Assembly (NCBI GenBank): GCA_031398055.1
Contig: JANNMS010000271.1
Location: 1 to 9,145 of the forward strand
Direction of reading: 5' to 3'
Source of the DNA: M3007 sp031398055
GTDB taxonomy: Bacteria; Bacteroidota; Bacteroidia; Chitinophagales; Saprospiraceae
Length of the DNA stretch: 9,145 nt
The notes under the pieces were generated by a model that was not told where the DNA came from, ran no database searches, and was given only the letters and a program-made list of their open reading frames with translations. This document shows, one piece after another, positions 5,899-9,145 of this stretch; the first letter of the stretch is position 1; each line of letters opens with the position of its first letter. The position numbers and the translations under genes were made by a program.

Positions 5899-7389
5899 AT
5901 GATTGATTTATCAAAATTAGAAGTCTGGTTCGTCACTGGCAGCCAGCATTTGTACGGCGAAGAGGTGTTGAAAAAGGTCGCCGAGCACTCGCAGACGATT
6001 GCAAAAGCATTTGACCTATCGGAAAAAATCGCCGTTCGCGTCGCCTTCAAACCCGTCGTGAAAACGCCCGACGAGATTTTCAAAATCTGCCAAGCGGCCA
6101 ACAACGACGCGAATTGCATCGGCATCGTGGCGTGGATGCACACGTTTTCGCCCGCAAAAATGTGGATTCGCGGCCTGCAAAGCCTCCAAAAACCGCTAGC
6201 CCACCTGCACACGCAGTTCAACCGCGACATCCCGTGGGGCGAAATCGACATGGATTTTATGAACCTCAACCAGTCGGCGCACGGCGACCGCGAGTTCGGT
6301 TTTATGATGTCGCGGCTGCGGATGTCGCGCAAAGTCGTCGTCGGGCATTGGCAAGACCCGGCGGTCGTCGAGCGGCTGAACATTTGGACACGCGCGGCAG
6401 CGGCGCGGTTCGATTGGCAGGGCGGGAAATTTGCCCGTTTTGGCGACAACATGCGCCAAGTTGCCGTGACCGAGGGCGATAAAGTGGAGGCGGAAATCAA
6501 GTTTGGCTACTCGGTCAACGGCTTCGGCATCGGCGATTTGAAAAAATTCGTGGACGACGCGGGCGACGCGGCCATCGAAAAATTGACCACTGAATATGCC
6601 GAAAACTATGCGCTCGATTCAAAATTGGTGAAAAACGGCGCATCGCACACCGCCCTCCGCGAGGCCGCCCGCATCGAAATCGGCCTGCGGAATTTTTTGG
6701 AAAATGGAAATTTCAAGGGTTTCACCGACACGTTCGAGGATTTGCACGGCCTACTCCAACTCCCCGGAATCGCCACGCAAAGATTGATGGCGGACGGCTA
6801 CGGTTTCGGTGCGGAAGGCGATTGGAAAACCGCCGCGCTCGTCCGTGCGGCGAAGGTCATGGCGAGCGGTCTGCCGGGCGGCAACTCGTTCATGGAAGAT
6901 TATACCTACCATTTTGACCCAGAAAATCGGCTGGTTTTGGGGGCGCACATGCTCGAAATCTGCCCGTCGATTGCCGCCGGAAAACCGTCGTGCGAAATCC
7001 ACCCACTCGGCATCGGCGGAAAATCCGACCCCGTCCGGCTGGTTTTTGACGTGGCGGGCGGCGCGGCTTTGAATGCCTCGATGATTGACATGGGTAATCG
7101 TTTTCGGCTTTTGGTGAACGAGGTCGAGGCCGTCGCACCTTTTGAAAAACTGCCAAAACTGCCCGTCGCGCGGGTTTTGTGGAAGCCGCTGCCGGACATG
7201 AACACTGCCTGCGCGGCGTGGATTTACGCGGGCGGGGCGCACCACACGGTTTTTTCGCAAAATTTGACGACCGAATATTTTGAGGATTTTTCGGAAATGT
7301 TCGGCATCGAAATGACGGTGATTGATGCGAAAACGGACTTGCGGCAGTTCAAAAACGAGTTGCGGTGGAGTGAATTGGCTTTTAAATAA
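5899..7389 (+). CDS. araA: L-arabinose isomerase
   Basis: This 496-residue cytoplasmic enzyme interconverts L-arabinose and L-ribulose, the first step of the isomerase pathway. It is nearly the same length as the E. coli enzyme (500 residues). The start VWFVTGSQHLYGEEVL (9-24) is diagnostic. The metal-binding and catalytic residues are visible: Glu306 in GFGAEGDWK, Glu333 in SFMEDYTYHF, His350 in LGAHMLEICPS, and the His448-His449 pair in AGGAHHTVF. The ATG at 5899 is chosen. An in-frame TTG at 5842 would overlap abfA and translate the heptad repeat into a segment absent from the family. No Shine-Dalgarno sequence is present; AAAAA precedes the start, as is usual in Bacteroidota. The gene lies 53 bp after abfA and is separated from araB by a 92-bp gap that holds a long palindrome. 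All active-site residues that I can check are intact. Confidence 0.97.
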   Translation: MIDLSKLEVWFVTGSQHLYGEEVLKKVAEHSQTIAKAFDLSEKIAVRVAFKPVVKTPDEIFKICQAANNDANCIGIVAWMHTFSPAKMWIRGLQSLQKPLAHLHTQFNRDIPWGEIDMDFMNLNQSAHGDREFGFMMSRLRMSRKVVVGHWQDPAVVERLNIWTRAAAARFDWQGGKFARFGDNMRQVAVTEGDKVEAEIKFGYSVNGFGIGDLKKFVDDAGDAAIEKLTTEYAENYALDSKLVKNGASHTALREAARIEIGLRNFLENGNFKGFTDTFEDLHGLLQLPGIATQRLMADGYGFGAEGDWKTAALVRAAKVMASGLPGGNSFMEDYTYHFDPENRLVLGAHMLEICPSIAAGKPSCEIHPLGIGGKSDPVRLVFDVAGGAALNASMIDMGNRFRLLVNEVEAVAPFEKLPKLPVARVLWKPLPDMNTACAAWIYAGGAHHTVFSQNLTTEYFEDFSEMFGIEMTVIDAKTDLRQFKNELRWSELAFK

Positions 7390-7467
7390 ACACATAGGCA
7401 CATAGGGTTTTCACATAGTCCGCATAGACTCTGTGTTCTATGTGAAAACCCTATGTGCCTATGTGTT
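7389..7467 (+). repeat. Perfect 30-bp inverted repeat of CACATAG heptads between araA and araB
   Basis: The arms at 7389-7418 and 7438-7467 are exact reverse complements around a 19-nt loop. The left arm carries CACATAG at 7391-7397, 7399-7405 and 7412-7418, and the right arm carries the complements at 7438-7444, 7451-7457 and 7459-7465. The left arm begins on the last base of the araA stop codon, and the right arm ends 14 nt before the araB ATG. No T-tract follows, so it is not a classical terminator on this strand. As RNA it would be a very stable stem that could set mRNA processing, decay or the araA:araB ratio. It resembles dispersed palindromic repeats, and its origin is unknown. Confidence 0.85.
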
Positions 7468-7481
7468 GAAAAAATTCAAAA

Positions 7482-9107
7482 ATGAAATATGTGATTGGCC
7501 TGGACTACGGCACTGATTCCGTTCGCGCCCTCGTCGTTGACCAAAACGGCCGCGAGGTCTCCACCGCCGTCCATTATTATGGTCGCTGGAAAAAAGGGCT
7601 GTTTTGCGATGCCGAAAAATCCCAATTTCGGCAGCACCCGCTCGATTATTTGGAGGGTTTGGAGGCTTCGGTGAAAAACGCGCTCGCGCAAGTTGGCCGT
7701 GAAGTCGCCGAAAATATCGTCGGCATTTCGGTTGACACGACCGGCAGCACCCCCGTCGCGGTGGACGAAAACGGCACGCCGCTCGCACTTTTGCCCCAAT
7801 TTTCGGAGAACCCGAACGCCATGTTCATCCTCTGGAAAGACCACACCGCGAACCGCGAGGCCGAGGAAATCAACGATTTGGCGCACCGCTGGCCGACCGA
7901 TTTTACCAAATTCGTCGGCGGTATTTATTCTTCGGAGTGGTTTTGGGCAAAAATTTTACGGACGATTCGGGTGGATGAAGCCGTGCGCGAGGCCGCTTTT
8001 TCGTGGGTCGAACATTGCGATTGGGTCTCCGCCGAACTGACGGGCGAGACAAATCCGTTGAAAATAAAACGCTCGCGCTGCGCCGCCGGCCACAAAGCGA
8101 TGTGGCACGAAGAATTTGGCGGCCTGCCGAGCGAGGATTTTTTGAAAAAACTCGACCCGTTGCTCGCGGGTTTGCGCGGGCGGCTTTTTCAAAAAACATT
8201 TACTGCCGACGAAAAAATGGGTTTTTTGTCCAAAAACTGGGCAAAAAAACTCGGCCTGTCCGAAAAAACGGTCGTCGGCGTCGGTTCGTTCGATGCCCAC
8301 ATGGGCGCGGTCGGGGCCGCAATCGAGCCATATTCTTTGGTTCGCGTGATGGGCACTTCGACCTGCGACATGCTCGTCGCGCCGACGGCGGAGGTCGGAC
8401 ATCTTTTGATAAAAGGCATTTGTGGGCAGGTGGACGGCTCGATTTTGCCCGGAATGTTGGGCATGGAGGCCGGGCAATCGGCGTTCGGCGATGTTTATGC
8501 GTGGTTTCAAAATGTGCTGGCGTGGCCGCTCCGCGAGTTTTTGTCGGAAAAAGAAGCCGAAAAAATCATCCAAAAAATCATCCCCGCGCTGTCCGAAAAA
8601 GCCGCCGCGCTGCCCGTTTTGGAAACGGACGCGGTCGCGCTCGATTGGTTCAACGGCCGCCGCACGCCCGACGCGAACCACACTTTGAAAGGCGCGATTT
8701 CGGGGCTGAATTTGGGCAGCGACGCGCCGCGCATTTTCAAGGCATTGGTCGAGGCGACGGCGTTCGGGGCGCGGCGGATTGTCGAGCGTTTCGAGTTGGA
8801 AGGCGTGCCGATTCGGCAGGTCATCGGCATCGGCGGCGTGTCGAAAAAATCGCCTTTTGTCATGCAAACGCTGGCAGATGTGCTGAATATGCCTATCAAA
8901 ATTGTGAAATCCGAACAAGCCTGCGCACTCGGCGCGGCGATTTGTGCGGCGACGGCGGCGGGGATTTATCCATCGATTTCGGCGGCGCAGGCGGCGATGG
9001 GGTCGGGTTTTGATGCGGAGTTTTTGCCGGATTTGAGGAAAATTGAGGTTTATCAAAAGTTGTACGGGCGGTATTTGTTGCTCGGAAATTTCATTGAAAA
9101 TGCATAA
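7482..9107 (+). CDS. araB: L-ribulokinase
   Basis: This 541-residue cytoplasmic FGGY-family kinase phosphorylates L-ribulose with ATP to L-ribulose 5-phosphate. It is slightly shorter than the E. coli enzyme (566 residues). The N-terminal phosphate loop is IGLDYGTDSVRALV (5-18). Typical AraB segments are GRWKKGLFCDA (34-44), VDTTGSTPVAVD (84-95) and ENPNAMFILWKDHTA (109-123). The second FGGY domain carries VGVGSFDAHMGAVGA (265-279), with Asp271 as the probable catalytic base, then RVMGTSTCDM (288-297). The ATP-binding GIGGVSKKSPFVMQ is at 449-462 and CALGAA at 481-486. The start follows AAAAATTCAAAA with no Shine-Dalgarno sequence. The reading frame is complete and closes at 9107. The araD epimerase that would act next is not in the 38 bp that remain, so it may lie beyond the window or elsewhere. 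Confidence 0.97.
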   Translation: MKYVIGLDYGTDSVRALVVDQNGREVSTAVHYYGRWKKGLFCDAEKSQFRQHPLDYLEGLEASVKNALAQVGREVAENIVGISVDTTGSTPVAVDENGTPLALLPQFSENPNAMFILWKDHTANREAEEINDLAHRWPTDFTKFVGGIYSSEWFWAKILRTIRVDEAVREAAFSWVEHCDWVSAELTGETNPLKIKRSRCAAGHKAMWHEEFGGLPSEDFLKKLDPLLAGLRGRLFQKTFTADEKMGFLSKNWAKKLGLSEKTVVGVGSFDAHMGAVGAAIEPYSLVRVMGTSTCDMLVAPTAEVGHLLIKGICGQVDGSILPGMLGMEAGQSAFGDVYAWFQNVLAWPLREFLSEKEAEKIIQKIIPALSEKAAALPVLETDAVALDWFNGRRTPDANHTLKGAISGLNLGSDAPRIFKALVEATAFGARRIVERFELEGVPIRQVIGIGGVSKKSPFVMQTLADVLNMPIKIVKSEQACALGAAICAATAAGIYPSISAAQAAMGSGFDAEFLPDLRKIEVYQKLYGRYLLLGNFIENA

Positions 9108-9127
9108 AAAACGGATGATGCTCGTGA

Positions 9128-9140
9128 GGGTCTGCGACCC
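9128..9140 (+). repeat. GGGTC-TGC-GACCC inverted repeat at the window edge
   Basis: A perfect 5-bp, G+C-rich inverted repeat with a 3-nt loop starts 20 nt after the araB stop. It could be the beginning of a longer palindrome cut by the window end, or part of the araB terminator. The next few bases (GAAAC) show no T-tract. Confidence 0.35.
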
Positions 9141-9145
9141 GAAAC

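Noticed and set aside
7389..7467. Reading the araA-araB palindrome as an intrinsic terminator
   Set aside because: The stem is followed by GAAAAAATTC rather than a T-tract on the + strand, and araB depends on the same pathway, so complete termination here is unlikely.
8003..9013. Second + strand open frame of 336 codons inside araB
   Set aside because: It is an Arg/Gly-rich out-of-frame translation of the FGGY kinase coding sequence, with no independent start signal.
7956..9056. Minus-strand open frame of 366 codons opposite araB
   Set aside because: The + strand frame is an unmistakable ribulokinase with intact motifs along its whole length. The antisense frame is Arg-rich and featureless.

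Overview
The window looks like part of a Bacteroidota chromosome, probably from the Saprospiria or a related environmental lineage. This rests on several features: A-rich leaders without Shine-Dalgarno sequences, a TAnnTTTG-type -7 promoter element, Lys-Lys signal peptides, a lipoprotein leader, and a NUDIX-type arabinose regulator, which is characteristic of this phylum. The lineage below phylum level is inference. All recognised genes are on the + strand.

Layout. Positions 1-144 are non-coding, with a weak hairpin and a short tandem repeat. Positions 145-1875 encode an exported lipoprotein with a probable helical-toroid plus beta-sandwich architecture; I cannot assign it to a named enzyme family. 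A perfect 36-bp inverted repeat with a T-tract (1885-1979) closes that gene. Positions 1992-2897 encode a PAPS-dependent sulfotransferase. The regulator araR (3043-3741) follows, then a secreted GH51 alpha-L-arabinofuranosidase (3854-5845), L-arabinose isomerase araA (5899-7389) and ribulokinase araB (7482-9107). The right edge starts another palindromic element.

How the genes fit together. The GH51 enzyme, probably periplasmic or extracellular, would release L-arabinose from arabinan, arabinoxylan or arabino-oligosaccharides. AraA converts it to L-ribulose, and AraB phosphorylates that to L-ribulose 5-phosphate. The next step, the AraD epimerase, and any transporter are not in the window. 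AraR has a NUDIX-fold domain with a ruined catalytic box and a C-terminal winged helix, so it should be a sugar-responsive DNA-binding protein.

Two 17-bp TGTGT-N7-ACAC sites are similar to each other. One lies over the -33 region of a likely araR promoter and the other sits 9 bp before the arabinofuranosidase start codon. They are the best candidates for AraR operators, which would make this a self-contained autoregulated arabinose regulon.

The most unusual non-coding structure is a set of long or heptad-based repeats in the gaps between genes. They comprise the 36-bp palindrome after gene 1, GTTCATA heptads before araA, and a 30-bp perfect palindrome built from CACATAG heptads between araA and araB. 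I found no RNA genes, CRISPR array or transposase gene. I did not find a wholly new system. The candidates for novelty are the unassigned lipoprotein, the operator pair and the intra-operon palindromes.
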